10,765 nucleotides of DNA, taken from NCBI GenBank assembly GCA_002693605.1, contig NZQO01000040.1, forward strand, positions 1 to 10,765, in the 5' to 3' direction. The first letter of the stretch is position 1; every line of letters starts with the position of its first letter. This DNA is from Flavobacteriaceae bacterium. Its GTDB lineage: Bacteria; Bacteroidota; Bacteroidia; Flavobacteriales; Flavobacteriaceae. The translations under genes and the position numbers were made by a program. Shown here in pieces: positions 1 to 7,333 of the stretch. The notes below the pieces were generated by a model. That model was given only the letters and a program-made list of their open reading frames with translations, was not told the origin of the DNA and ran no database searches.

Positions 1-254
1 ACGAGTCGGTCTCGGCCCTGGACATATCGGTACAGGCGCAGGTGCTAAACCTCCTGAACGAGCTGAAGGAGGACTTTGGCTTTACCTATATATTTATCTC
101 GCACGACCTGGCCGTGGTAAAATATATGGCCGACCAGTTAATGGTGATGAATCAGGGCGAGATAGAGGAGTTGGGTGACGCCGATGAAATTTACGAAAAT
201 CCGCAGCGGGAATATACAAAGCGCCTAATTGAAGCCATCCCGAAAGGGCTATAG
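1..254 (+). CDS. Oligopeptide/dipeptide ABC transporter ATP-binding protein, C-terminal end (5' partial)
   Basis: This is the 3' end of a gene that starts before the window; the open frame runs from base 3 to the TAG at 252-254, giving 83 residues. It begins with ESVSALDISVQAQV, the Walker B glutamate and D-loop region typical of the Opp/Dpp/Nik ATPase group. The H-loop ISHD follows, then VMNQGEIEELG and the tail NPQREYTKRLIEAIP, which is the usual C-terminal peptide-transporter signature. The protein would hydrolyse ATP on the cytoplasmic face of a peptide importer or related ABC system. In many Flavobacteria the two Opp ATPases are fused into one protein of about 550 residues; whether that is so here cannot be seen. 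The GTG at 42 is an internal valine codon, not a start, because the conserved D-loop lies upstream of it in the same frame. No permease or binding-protein gene is visible on this side. Confidence 0.93.
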   Translation, partial: ESVSALDISVQAQVLNLLNELKEDFGFTYIFISHDLAVVKYMADQLMVMNQGEIEELGDADEIYENPQREYTKRLIEAIPKGL

Positions 255-278
255 CCATTGTAGATACTGCATAAAAAA

Positions 279-308
279 CCCCCGTTCTAACCTCACAAAG
301 AACGGGGG
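279..308 (+). terminator. Stem-loop terminator after the ABC ATPase gene, possibly bidirectional
   Basis: A perfect 10-bp stem (CCCCCGTTCT at 279-288 paired with AGAACGGGGG at 299-308) closes a 10-nt loop, 25 nt after the ATPase stop codon. An A6 run lies just 5' of the stem at 273-278, but the + strand lacks a clear T run after it. The U tract is therefore best on the minus strand. It probably ends the + strand ATPase transcript and could also stop minus-strand read-through. Confidence 0.75.
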
Positions 309-596
309 ACATTAATTGAATCATTGCAGATTCGGGGAAAATTAACTTGAAAAAAATTACATTAACAAAAACACTTTTTTCGCTACGTAAAGTACGTTTC
401 GCAAAAGTCGCAGCGTACCGTTCAAAGAATTAATAAATGGTCTCATAGTAGGTCGTTTTGGTTTTCTTTGGGAAGGCTAAGATGCGAAACATATTTAGTT
501 ATATACGATTAAAAGCATTTTTATTCGATAAAGTGTAAATATTTTTAACATACTAGCCGTTCACTTCGGTTTTTTCCTACGAAAACGCATAAAAAA
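309..596. other. Intergenic region without a convincing gene
   Basis: This AT-rich stretch of 288 nt lies between two convergent transcription units and their terminators. I see no tRNA, no long open frame and no recognisable regulatory element. The only open frame with an ATG that I could trace is an 18-codon one at 482-538 (MRNIFSYIRL...), which has no visible support. A palindromic hairpin lies at 373-408. A weak GC-rich stem (GCCG/CGGT around 556-569) followed by TTTTTT could be a minor + strand terminator, but its stem has only about 4 bp. Confidence 0.6.
373..408. repeat. Inverted repeat / hairpin in intergenic region
   Basis: ACTTTT (373-378) pairs with AAAAGT (403-408), and ACGTA (385-389) pairs with TACGT (393-397) around a 3-nt loop. 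The two arms are separated by an internal loop whose sides are near-identical (TTCGCT and TTCGC). The whole is an 11-bp interrupted palindrome. It is not GC-rich enough to look like an ordinary terminator. It may be an operator or a small structured RNA, or it may be chance. Confidence 0.4.
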
Positions 597-616
597 AGGC
601 GATGTCTCCATCGCCT
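597..616 (-). terminator. Rho-independent terminator of the scoAB operon
   Basis: An 8-bp stem (AGGCGATG at 597-604 with CATCGCCT at 609-616) closes a 4-nt loop. On the minus strand it is followed by TTTTTTTATG, a proper U tract. It lies 19 nt past the end of scoB. Confidence 0.88.
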
Positions 617-635
617 CGCTATAGTGTTGTACGTC

Positions 636-1292
636 TTATAGTTCCATTTCAGGAATTTCGCCCGATATAATTAAATCGCCTTCCGTGGCGGCCTGTATCT
701 CCTTGACCGACACTCCGGGAGCACGTTCCAGTAGATAGAACGCATTGTCCCGTATATCGAGTACCGCCAGGTCGGTAACGATCTTGGTAACGCAGCGTAC
801 GCCAGTTAACGGCAACGAGCATTCCTTCAGCAATTTCGATTCGCCCGCCCTATTGGTATGCATCATTGCCACGATAATATTTTCGGCCGAGGCAACAAGG
901 TCCATAGCGCCGCCCATGCCCTTCACCATTTTTCCAGGAATTTTCCAATTGGCAATATTACCGTTTTGGGCGACTTCCATCGCACCTAAAATGGTGAGGT
1001 CCACATGTTGGCCGCGAATCATGGAAAAGCTCATCGCCGAATCAAAAAACGACGCCCCCGGTAGCGCAGTAATGGTTTGCTTACCAGCATTTATAAGGTC
1101 CGGATCCTCTTCTCCTTCAAACGGAAAGGGGCCCATTCCCAAAATACCATTTTCACTCTGGAACTCTACCTCAATATCGTCCCGCACGAAATTTGCTACG
1201 AAGGTGGGTATGCCAATACCGAGGTTTACGTAATAGCCGTCCTTTACTTCCTTTGCAATACGCTGGGCTATCTGTTCTTTACTTAATGCCAT
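636..1292 (-). CDS. scoB: 3-oxoacid CoA-transferase, subunit B (succinyl-CoA:acetoacetate CoA-transferase beta subunit)
   Basis: This 218-residue protein is the beta half of a two-subunit class I CoA-transferase (SCOT/AtoA type), which moves CoA between succinyl-CoA and acetoacetate (or another 3-oxoacid) in the cytoplasm. The catalytic glutamate is in QSENG (Glu47), the residue that forms the glutamyl-CoA thioester in this family. LGIGIPT at 24-30 and GGAMDLVASA (around residues 126-135) are further family hallmarks. Its length matches typical ScoB/AtoA (about 215 residues). The start ATG shares its A with the scoA stop codon (TAATG), which points to translational coupling and one-to-one subunit synthesis. 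It probably serves ketogenic amino-acid, acetoacetate or short-chain acid catabolism. Whether succinyl-CoA or acetyl-CoA is the preferred donor cannot be read from the sequence. Confidence 0.96.
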   Translation of the reverse strand: MALSKEQIAQRIAKEVKDGYYVNLGIGIPTFVANFVRDDIEVEFQSENGILGMGPFPFEGEEDPDLINAGKQTITALPGASFFDSAMSFSMIRGQHVDLTILGAMEVAQNGNIANWKIPGKMVKGMGGAMDLVASAENIIVAMMHTNRAGESKLLKECSLPLTGVRCVTKIVTDLAVLDIRDNAFYLLERAPGVSVKEIQAATEGDLIISGEIPEMEL

Positions 1293-1993
1293 TAGTTTCG
1301 GTTTCTTACGGTTAGTTGTTCAATTCGTTTCTCGTAGTTCTTCCCTTCGAATATTCGCTGCACGAAAATACCGGGAATGTGTACCTGGTTCGGGTCCAGC
1401 TCGCCGGCAGGGACCAACTGTTCCACCTCGGCAACGGTAATGGTGGCCGCGCCGCACATATTCGGATTGAAGTTGCGTGCCGTACCCTTAAAAATAAGGT
1501 TCCCGGCAGTATCGCCCTTCCACGCCTTAACGAAGGCAAAATCTGCCTCGAAGGCGCGTTCCATTACGTACATTTTGCCGTTAAACTCACGCGTTTCCTT
1601 ACCCTCGGCCACTTCGGTTCCGTATCCTGCCGGCGTGTAGAAAGCGGGGGTGCCACTTTGGGCGGCCTGGCAACGCTGTGCCAAGGTGCCCTGCGGAATT
1701 AATTCTACCGCCAGTTCGCCACTAAGCATTTGCCGTTCAAACTCGGCATTCTCGCCCACGTACGAGGAGATCATCTTTCTAATTTGGCGCTTTTGAAGCA
1801 AAAGGCCGAGACCAAAATCGTCAACACCCGCATTGTTGGAAATACAAGTAACTTCCTTAATGTTTCTTCGAACTAGTTCGGAAATGGCATTCTCGGGTAT
1901 CCCGCTTAGACCGAAGCCCCCCAGCATCAGGGTCATGCCGTCTTTAATGCCCTCACAGGCTTCCTGTGCGTTAGCAACCGTTTTTTGTATCAT
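1292..1993 (-). CDS. scoA: 3-oxoacid CoA-transferase, subunit A (succinyl-CoA:acetoacetate CoA-transferase alpha subunit)
   Basis: This 233-residue protein is the alpha half of the same CoA-transferase. The family signature [10 protein letters not shown] lies at residues 25-34, preceded by IKDGMTLML as expected for the class I pattern. Other conserved stretches are SNNAG (about 52-56), [16 protein letters not shown] and TPAGYGT. Length agrees with ScoA/AtoD (about 230 residues). The ATG at 1991-1993 fits the usual N-terminus. It is the first gene of a two-gene operon with scoB, overlapping it by one base. The 168 nt upstream separate it from the terminator of the preceding PBP operon. I found no good match there to the flavobacterial promoter consensus; the nearest -7-like string, CACATTTG on the minus strand, has no matching -33 element. 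Confidence 0.96.
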   Translation of the reverse strand: MIQKTVANAQEACEGIKDGMTLMLGGFGLSGIPENAISELVRRNIKEVTCISNNAGVDDFGLGLLLQKRQIRKMISSYVGENAEFERQMLSGELAVELIPQGTLAQRCQAAQSGTPAFYTPAGYGTEVAEGKETREFNGKMYVMERAFEADFAFVKAWKGDTAGNLIFKGTARNFNPNMCGAATITVAEVEQLVPAGELDPNQVHIPGIFVQRIFEGKNYEKRIEQLTVRNRN

Positions 1994-2114
1994 GTATTTC
2001 TTATTTCAAATGTGATCGTGCCTTATTGATGACACGAATTATCGGTTGTATAAAAATACAGAAATTGGGATAGAGTTTGAAAACCTTTGGCGCTCTATTT
2101 TTTCCATATGAAAA

Positions 2115-2137
2115 AAATCCGCCAGGGAGGCGGATTT
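2115..2137 (-). terminator. Rho-independent terminator of the ricT-gldH-PBP1A operon
   Basis: A perfect 9-bp stem (AAATCCGCC at 2115-2123 with GGCGGATTT at 2129-2137) closes a 5-nt loop. On the minus strand a run of T continues past the stem to base 2111. It lies 24 nt after the PBP stop codon. Confidence 0.9.
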
Positions 2138-2161
2138 CTGTGTCATCAATATTTATTTTCG

Positions 2162-4483
2162 CTAGAAATCGAATTCGTCAGGCACCTCGGTTTCGTTCGC
2201 ATTCTCCTTCCATTTACTGCAGTCTGTCTCAATGGAAAGCGTTTTGGGTCGTTTGAAATCATCTTTAGAAACATTGAGCTCGTCGTTCGAATAGCACTTT
2301 TTCATGTACATGCCCCAAATGGGCAGTGCCATCGTAGCGCCTTGGCCATAGGCCGTATTCCTGAAATGCGTGGCACGATCCTCGCCCCCAACCCAAACGC
2401 CGGTAACCAGATTCGGCACCATACCCATGAACCAACCATCGCTATTGTTTTGGGTGGTTCCGGTTTTTCCCGCTATCGGATTGGTGAACTCGTACGGATA
2501 CCCAGTAACCACCTCCTTGTAAATGGGTGTATTAACAGCCCAATTACCTCGAAGTCGCGTTCCAGACCCACCCTGGGTTACACCTTGCAGCAAACTTACC
2601 GTTACGTAGGCGGTTTCGTCGCTTATTACGTCTTTAGTTTCGGGTATGTTCTGATAGAGAACGGTCCCGTTTTTATCTTCTATACGTTGTATGAGCATTG
2701 GCTTTACATATACACCCTCATTCGCGAAAACGCTGTATGCCCCTACCATTTCATATAGACTCACATCTGGTGTGCCTAAGGCGATAGAGGGTACGGCGGG
2801 CATATCCTTGGTGTCGACACCCATTTTCTGAACCAAATCGATAACAGGCTCTGGACCCACCCTATCAATAAGCCGGGCGGTAATTGTATTGACAGAATTT
2901 GCCAATGCCGATTTCAGCGTTAGCATTCCTCCGTAATCGTTACTCGAGTTACGTGGTGTCCACGGTTTTGGCAGCCCGTACTTTCCTGCCGGAATGGTAT
3001 ATTGTGTGTTGGGCAAGGTATCACAGGGCGACATGTGCATTTGGTCTATGGCAGTAGCGTATACAAAAGGTTTAAACGTAGAGCCAATTTGGCGCTCTCC
3101 CGTTTTTACCATATCGTACTTGAAGTGCTTGTAGTCTGCACCGCCAACCCATGCCTTAACTTCGCCCGTTTGCGGGGTCATCGACATAAGTGCCGCTCTT
3201 AAGAACTTTTTGTAATACCGAATCGAGTCGAGCGGCGTCATAACCGTATCGATCGATTGGTTTTCGGCGCTCCAGGCAAATACGCGCATAGGCGTTTTCT
3301 TCTTGAAACTGGCAATAATATCCTTCTCGTCCTTTCCTTGCTGGACCATCTCGCGCCAGCGGTCGCTGCGCCTCATGGCCGCATCGAGGATCTGCTCGGT
3401 CTCGGCTTCAGTAATATCGCGAAACGGAGCCGTCTTGTTGTTTTTATTCTGCTTATCGAATTCCTGCTGAAGATTTTTCATATGCAGGTCCACGGCCTCC
3501 TCAGCATACTCTTGCATTTTGCTGTCAATCGTGGTGTACACCTTTAGCCCATCGCTATAGATATTCCAGTCGCTGCCATCGGTTTTGGGGTTCTCCTTGA
3601 TCCACTCGGCCATAAACGCACGTACGTATTCCCTAAAATACGTGGCGATACCTTCGTCGTGCCCCTGCGGGGTATACTGAAATTTAAGCGGAAGTGCCTG
3701 TAGCGAGTCTTTCACCTCATTGGTTATAAAATCGTATTTCTCCATTTGCGCGAGCACGACATTGCGTCGATTTTTAACCCCCTCGGGGTTACGCAGTGGA
3801 TTGTACAGGGAAGAGTTCTTGAACATTCCCACCAACATGGCCGACTCGACCGTAGATAACTGCGATGGTTCCTTGTCGAAATAAATGCTTGCCGCCGATT
3901 CGATCCCCACCGCTTGGTTGAGGAAATCATACTCATTGAAATACATCGTGAGAATTTCTTCCTTCGTATAACGACGCTCTAGTCTTATGGCAATTATCCA
4001 TTCCTTTATTTTTTGGAGGCCGCGCTGCAACTTGTTACTTGAAACTTGCTCTGTAAAGAAGAGCTTGGCCAACTGTTGCGAGATGGTACTGGCGCCCCCA
4101 CGGGTACCCAAAAATGCTACGGCACGAGCCGTTCCCTTGGCATCGATGCCCGAATGGTCGTAAAAGCGCACATCTTCGGTCGCAATCAGCGCGTTAATTA
4201 AATGATCTGGAAGCTCTTCAAACTGAACGGGCGTACGGTTTTCCTTATAAAATTTTCCCAATGTCTTTCCGTCGGAAGAAATAATCTCCGTGGCAAGGTT
4301 CTTCTCTGGGTTTTCCAAGCTTGTCTCATCGGGCAAGCTTCCGAAGATTCCCCAAGAGGCAAGTAGAAACACGAGAATTACAAGCCCTATAAAGGCCCCA
4401 AACAGCTTCCAAAAAGTGCTGATATGCCTTTTTGAATTGCCCTTCCTCTTCCTTTTATGTTGCGATTTCTTTGCCATATTCAT
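2162..4483 (-). CDS. Class A penicillin-binding protein (bifunctional transglycosylase/transpeptidase, PBP1A type)
   Basis: This 773-residue protein polymerises lipid II into glycan strands and cross-links the stem peptides on the periplasmic side of the inner membrane. A very basic cytosolic tail (residues 4-19) precedes one membrane anchor (about 24-46). The GT51 domain carries the catalytic glutamate in ATEDVRFYDH (Glu103), then GGASTISQQLAK (129-140) and ERRYTKEEILTMYFNEY. The transpeptidase domain has the nucleophile motif STFK (Ser468, Lys471), the SVN motif (530-532) and KTGTT (673-677). All catalytic motifs are intact, and length is normal for Bacteroidota PBP1A. The start lies 2 nt after the gldH stop, so translation is probably coupled. 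An in-frame ATG two codons later (4475-4477) is an equally possible start. It is the last gene of the operon with ricT and gldH, a pairing I recall as common in Bacteroidota. Confidence 0.96.
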   Translation of the reverse strand: MNMAKKSQHKRKRKGNSKRHISTFWKLFGAFIGLVILVFLLASWGIFGSLPDETSLENPEKNLATEIISSDGKTLGKFYKENRTPVQFEELPDHLINALIATEDVRFYDHSGIDAKGTARAVAFLGTRGGASTISQQLAKLFFTEQVSSNKLQRGLQKIKEWIIAIRLERRYTKEEILTMYFNEYDFLNQAVGIESAASIYFDKEPSQLSTVESAMLVGMFKNSSLYNPLRNPEGVKNRRNVVLAQMEKYDFITNEVKDSLQALPLKFQYTPQGHDEGIATYFREYVRAFMAEWIKENPKTDGSDWNIYSDGLKVYTTIDSKMQEYAEEAVDLHMKNLQQEFDKQNKNNKTAPFRDITEAETEQILDAAMRRSDRWREMVQQGKDEKDIIASFKKKTPMRVFAWSAENQSIDTVMTPLDSIRYYKKFLRAALMSMTPQTGEVKAWVGGADYKHFKYDMVKTGERQIGSTFKPFVYATAIDQMHMSPCDTLPNTQYTIPAGKYGLPKPWTPRNSSNDYGGMLTLKSALANSVNTITARLIDRVGPEPVIDLVQKMGVDTKDMPAVPSIALGTPDVSLYEMVGAYSVFANEGVYVKPMLIQRIEDKNGTVLYQNIPETKDVISDETAYVTVSLLQGVTQGGSGTRLRGNWAVNTPIYKEVVTGYPYEFTNPIAGKTGTTQNNSDGWFMGMVPNLVTGVWVGGEDRATHFRNTAYGQGATMALPIWGMYMKKCYSNDELNVSKDDFKRPKTLSIETDCSKWKENANETEVPDEFDF

Positions 4484-4485
4484 TT

Positions 4486-4971
4486 TTATTGCCCTGCCGG
4501 CTCAATGCTGTAACCAATATCCGTGATACCCTTTAATTGGCTAACGCCTTCCACTTCGCCGTTATTGCGCAAGGCGTGCTCTATGCGCAGGAGGTACTCT
4601 CCCGTTTCGGGAAAGGTAACCCCTTCCTTATACCACAGCTTGTGTTCCTTTATACTACCAATACCGCTGCCCATCCACTCACCGGTGGGGTGCGACATTC
4701 GGTATTCTAGGGTGTCGGTTACGGTTTTTCCGTGGGGAAACTCCATTGACACTATTAAAAAGAGATTATTAAACGGATAATCGTTGGAGTTGCGAACCTG
4801 CAGAAAAAGATTGTAGGGCTGTACAGAATCTAGCTCGGGAATTGTGAACACTACTGGCTGCTCCTTATTCCATCCGCCCTTTAACGATAGCATTTCGCCC
4901 GCTATCATTCTATCATCATTGCAAGCGGAGAGGAGTACGACCACACTGAAAACCCAAAAAAATCTATGCAT
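4486..4971 (-). CDS. gldH: Gliding motility lipoprotein GldH
   Basis: This 161-residue lipoprotein is one of the Gld proteins required for surface gliding in Flavobacterium, where they act with or support the type IX secretion/gliding machinery at the cell envelope. A short hydrophobic signal (residues 4-16) ends in the lipobox LSAC, giving a lipidated Cys17. Family hallmarks are MEFPHGKTVTDTLEYRM, GEWMGSGIGSIKEHKLWYK and FPETGEYLLRIEHALR. Length agrees with GldH of other Flavobacteria. Its start overlaps the end of ricT by 8 nt (ATGCATAG) and its stop is 2 nt ahead of the PBP1A start, so all three are probably translated from one message. The biochemical role of GldH is not established. Its presence suggests, but does not prove, that the organism glides, since the rest of the gld/spr set lies outside the window. 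Confidence 0.93.
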   Translation of the reverse strand: MHRFFWVFSVVVLLSACNDDRMIAGEMLSLKGGWNKEQPVVFTIPELDSVQPYNLFLQVRNSNDYPFNNLFLIVSMEFPHGKTVTDTLEYRMSHPTGEWMGSGIGSIKEHKLWYKEGVTFPETGEYLLRIEHALRNNGEVEGVSQLKGITDIGYSIEPAGQ

Positions 4972-6139
4972 TATTGTTCGTGTTTCTGTTCTTGCTTCGG
5001 CCCCTCTTCTTGTTACGCCGTTTTTTCTTGTTTTGCCGCTTTCCCTTGGGCTGGTCGAAACGTGTCAAGCTATCCTGCCCCACGACGTTGCTGAACAACT
5101 CCTTCGGGGTGGTTTTTGCCTCCACCACATACTCTTCAAGACTAGCAACTTTCTTGCCCTTTTTATTGATTTCAATAATTTTATTGGCATTTTCGACCGT
5201 AAGTTCGTGCCAGTTCATTCCTTGTTCGATATACGAATACCAGATGAGCCCTTTAAAAATGTCTATTTTCTGGCAAACGGCATTCCCTTTTTCGGTTTTT
5301 AGCTTGATGTCGTTCTTTGGGAATTCGTTTAGCGCCTCAAGGTACGTGTCCAGTTCATAATTAAGGCAGCATTTCAGCTTGCCACATTGACCCGCTAGTT
5401 TTAGTGGATTCAGAGACAGTTGCTGGTACCTAGCCGCGGCCGTGTTCACCGAGCGGAAATCGGTCAGCCACGTAGAACAGCAAAGTTCCCGCCCACAGGA
5501 CCCAATGCCGCCAAGCCTTGCGGCCTCTTGCCTAAAACCGACCTGTTTCATTTCAATGCGCGTGCCAAATGCCCGGGCTAGATCTTTGATTAGTTGCCTG
5601 AAATCGACCCGTTCCTCGGCCGTATAGTAAAAAATTGCCTTTGAGCCGTCGCCCTGGAACTCGATATCCGAGATTTTCATCTTAAGTCCGAGCTGCATTG
5701 CAATTTCGCGTGATCTTTTCTGGACCTCGGGCTCCTTCTCGCGGTACTTTGTCCAAATATCGATGTCCTTTTGGTTCGCCTTTCGGTATATCTTCGGAAG
5801 CGCCTCAACTTTTGTGCTCTCCTTTTTCTTCTTCATTTGAACCCGTACCAGCTCGCCGGTAAGGGTGACCACGCCAATATCGTGCCCCGGCGACGTCTCG
5901 GTCGCCACCACATCGCCAATGGATAGGGAAATGCCGTCTGGGTTTTGGTAAAAGTGCTTTCGGCCGTTTTTGAAACGCACCTCCACGGCGTTGAAGGGTT
6001 TCATCTCGGAAGGGAGCGACATATTCGAAAGCCAATCGAACACCGTCAATTTGTTACAGCCATCGGTGCCGCAAGTACCGTTGTTCTTGCAGCCCTTTGG
6101 CTGTCCGTTGGCGCCCGTGGCACAGCTGGTACAGCCCAT
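4964..6139 (-). CDS. ricT: PSP1 domain protein, RicT (YaaT) homologue with N-terminal cysteine cluster
   Basis: This 391-residue protein belongs to the PSP1/RicT family. In Bacillus, RicT forms an Fe-S-containing complex with RicA and RicF that modulates RNase Y-dependent RNA processing; the role in Bacteroidota is unknown. The family core is clear: IGSCGRELCCSTWL (Cys215, 220, 221), then LSLNPLKLAGQCGKLKCCLNYE (Cys252, 257, 258), both likely metal-ligand positions, preceded by a PSP1 domain at about 98-185. Two additions stand out. The first 28 residues hold five cysteines (3, 6, 17, 23, 28), and the last 27 form a strongly basic Lys/Arg/Asn tail (about 365-390) suited to nucleic-acid or ribosome binding. 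It is probably the first gene of the operon with gldH and PBP1A. The 117-nt leader has a TATCTTTA string resembling a -7 box, but the nearest TTG is only 15 nt away, so I do not call a promoter. Confidence 0.88.
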   Translation of the reverse strand: MGCTSCATGANGQPKGCKNNGTCGTDGCNKLTVFDWLSNMSLPSEMKPFNAVEVRFKNGRKHFYQNPDGISLSIGDVVATETSPGHDIGVVTLTGELVRVQMKKKKESTKVEALPKIYRKANQKDIDIWTKYREKEPEVQKRSREIAMQLGLKMKISDIEFQGDGSKAIFYYTAEERVDFRQLIKDLARAFGTRIEMKQVGFRQEAARLGGIGSCGRELCCSTWLTDFRSVNTAAARYQQLSLNPLKLAGQCGKLKCCLNYELDTYLEALNEFPKNDIKLKTEKGNAVCQKIDIFKGLIWYSYIEQGMNWHELTVENANKIIEINKKGKKVASLEEYVVEAKTTPKELFSNVVGQDSLTRFDQPKGKRQNKKKRRNKKRGRSKNRNTNNNA

Positions 6140-6256
6140 ATTTTATATATAATGCCCGCTTGGTGAGAAGTGGGTCGTAGATTAAACAATTCGTCTCAAT
6201 ACAATAGGTAAAGATACCAATAATAAATTACCAATGTGGTACCCCGAATTTAGATT

Positions 6257-7288
6257 TTACTTTTTGAACTTCAGCTTCTCGGAGCGCCCCTTCTTAAAGA
6301 TCTTGTTGCTATTGTGGAGGCCGCTTCGGCGTTTCTTCTGCTCTTCGTAGGGCAGGTGGATGATTTCCACGCACTCGTTGCTACAGCATTGCTCCATGAT
6401 CTCGGCGCACGCTTCGCACTGAATAAAAAGCAGGTGGCAGGCCTCGTTAGCGCAGTTAACGTGGGTATCGCAAGGCGCGCCGCATTGATGGCACTGTGCT
6501 ATTACCTCATCGGTAATACGCTCGCCACGGCGATGGTCAAAGACAAAGTTCTTGCCCATGAATTTGTTCTCGATTCCTTTTTGCTCCACTTGACGGGCGT
6601 ATTCTATGATGCCGCCCTCTAGCTGAAACACGTTCTTGAAGCCTTTGTGTTTGTAGTAAGCACTTGCCTTTTCGCAGCGAATTCCGCCGGTACAGTACAT
6701 AACGAGGTTCTTATCTTCCTTGTGTTCCTTAAGGTCTTCCTCGATCAGGTCGAGCGAATCGCGAAAGGTGTCTACATCGGGAGTAATGGCACCTTGAAAG
6801 TGGCCGATTTCACTCTCGTAGTGGTTGCGCATATCTACCAAGATAGTATTTGGGTCTTCCAGTAGCTTGTTGAAATTTTCGGCATCTACGTGCACGCCCT
6901 TGTTGGTCACGTCGAAGGTATCGTCGTTCAGCCCATCGGCAACGATTTTCGGGCGTACCTTAACCTTGAGCTTTAGAAACGATTTAAGGTCGTGCTCGAT
7001 GGCAATGTTCAGGCGGACGTTCTTCAGAAAATAGATCCCATCGAGAAAATCCTTAAATTTTCCGAAGTTACTAGCGGGCACCGACAGTTGGGCGTTTATC
7101 CCCTCGTGCGCCACATAAATGCGACCTAGCACATCGAGCGCATCCCACGCCACGAACAGGTGGTTTCTGAAAAGTTCCGGATTGCCAATCTTGGCATATT
7201 GGTAAAAAGAGAGGGTGAGCCGGTCCTCGCCGGCCTGCTCGAGCATTTCTTCCCGCTCTTTCGCACTCATTTTATTGTACAGTTGCAT
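6257..7288 (-). CDS. trhO: tRNA uridine(34) 5-hydroxylase TrhO (YceA-type rhodanese protein)
   Basis: This 343-residue protein catalyses oxygen-dependent 5-hydroxylation of wobble uridine 34 in tRNAs, the first step towards cmo5U/mcmo5U-type modifications. The N-terminal YceA/acylphosphatase-like domain (about 25-120) contains YVAHEGINAQLSVP. The central rhodanese domain (about 130-240) contains VDMRNHYESEIGHFQGA and the active-site loop CTGGIRCEKA (Cys199 and Cys205). The C-terminal part (266-306) has ten cysteines in CxxC-type clusters, for example CHQCGAPC and QCEACAE, which probably bind metal. A basic tail follows. Length is within the range of the longer TrhO proteins. The ATG at 7286-7288 is chosen over a second ATG at residue 7, since MQLYN-type starts are usual in relatives. 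It appears monocistronic, divergent from recA, with its own good promoter. Confidence 0.94.
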   Translation of the reverse strand: MQLYNKMSAKEREEMLEQAGEDRLTLSFYQYAKIGNPELFRNHLFVAWDALDVLGRIYVAHEGINAQLSVPASNFGKFKDFLDGIYFLKNVRLNIAIEHDLKSFLKLKVKVRPKIVADGLNDDTFDVTNKGVHVDAENFNKLLEDPNTILVDMRNHYESEIGHFQGAITPDVDTFRDSLDLIEEDLKEHKEDKNLVMYCTGGIRCEKASAYYKHKGFKNVFQLEGGIIEYARQVEQKGIENKFMGKNFVFDHRRGERITDEVIAQCHQCGAPCDTHVNCANEACHLLFIQCEACAEIMEQCCSNECVEIIHLPYEEQKKRRSGLHNSNKIFKKGRSEKLKFKK

Positions 7289-7333
7289 GCTATACTAATG
7301 TTTAGGGTGAAAAGAATGATTTTTAGCGAGGTG

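Noticed and set aside
745..1233. A 162-codon + strand open frame antisense to scoB
   Set aside because: scoB is complete and unmistakable; the antisense frame has no family motif and no promoter or terminator of its own.
1316..1702. A 128-codon + strand open frame antisense to scoA
   Set aside because: Same reasoning: it is a shadow of an intact conserved gene, with no domain evidence.
2047..2060. TGTAT-AAAA-ATACA inverted repeat upstream of scoA, considered as an operator
   Set aside because: The arms are only 5 bp of A/T-rich sequence in an A/T-rich spacer and no promoter could be placed around it, so chance is likely.
2087..2758. A 223-codon open frame on the + strand, largely antisense to the PBP1A gene
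   Set aside because: It lies over the conserved transpeptidase end of an intact PBP1A and shows no recognisable domain. Its composition is that of a reverse-frame shadow, and it runs through the operon terminator.
4974..5360. Hydrophobic + strand frames antisense to the 3' half of ricT, looking like a membrane protein
   Set aside because: The hydrophobic Leu/Phe runs are the reverse complement of the Lys/Arg-rich ricT tail, so the apparent membrane segments are an artefact.
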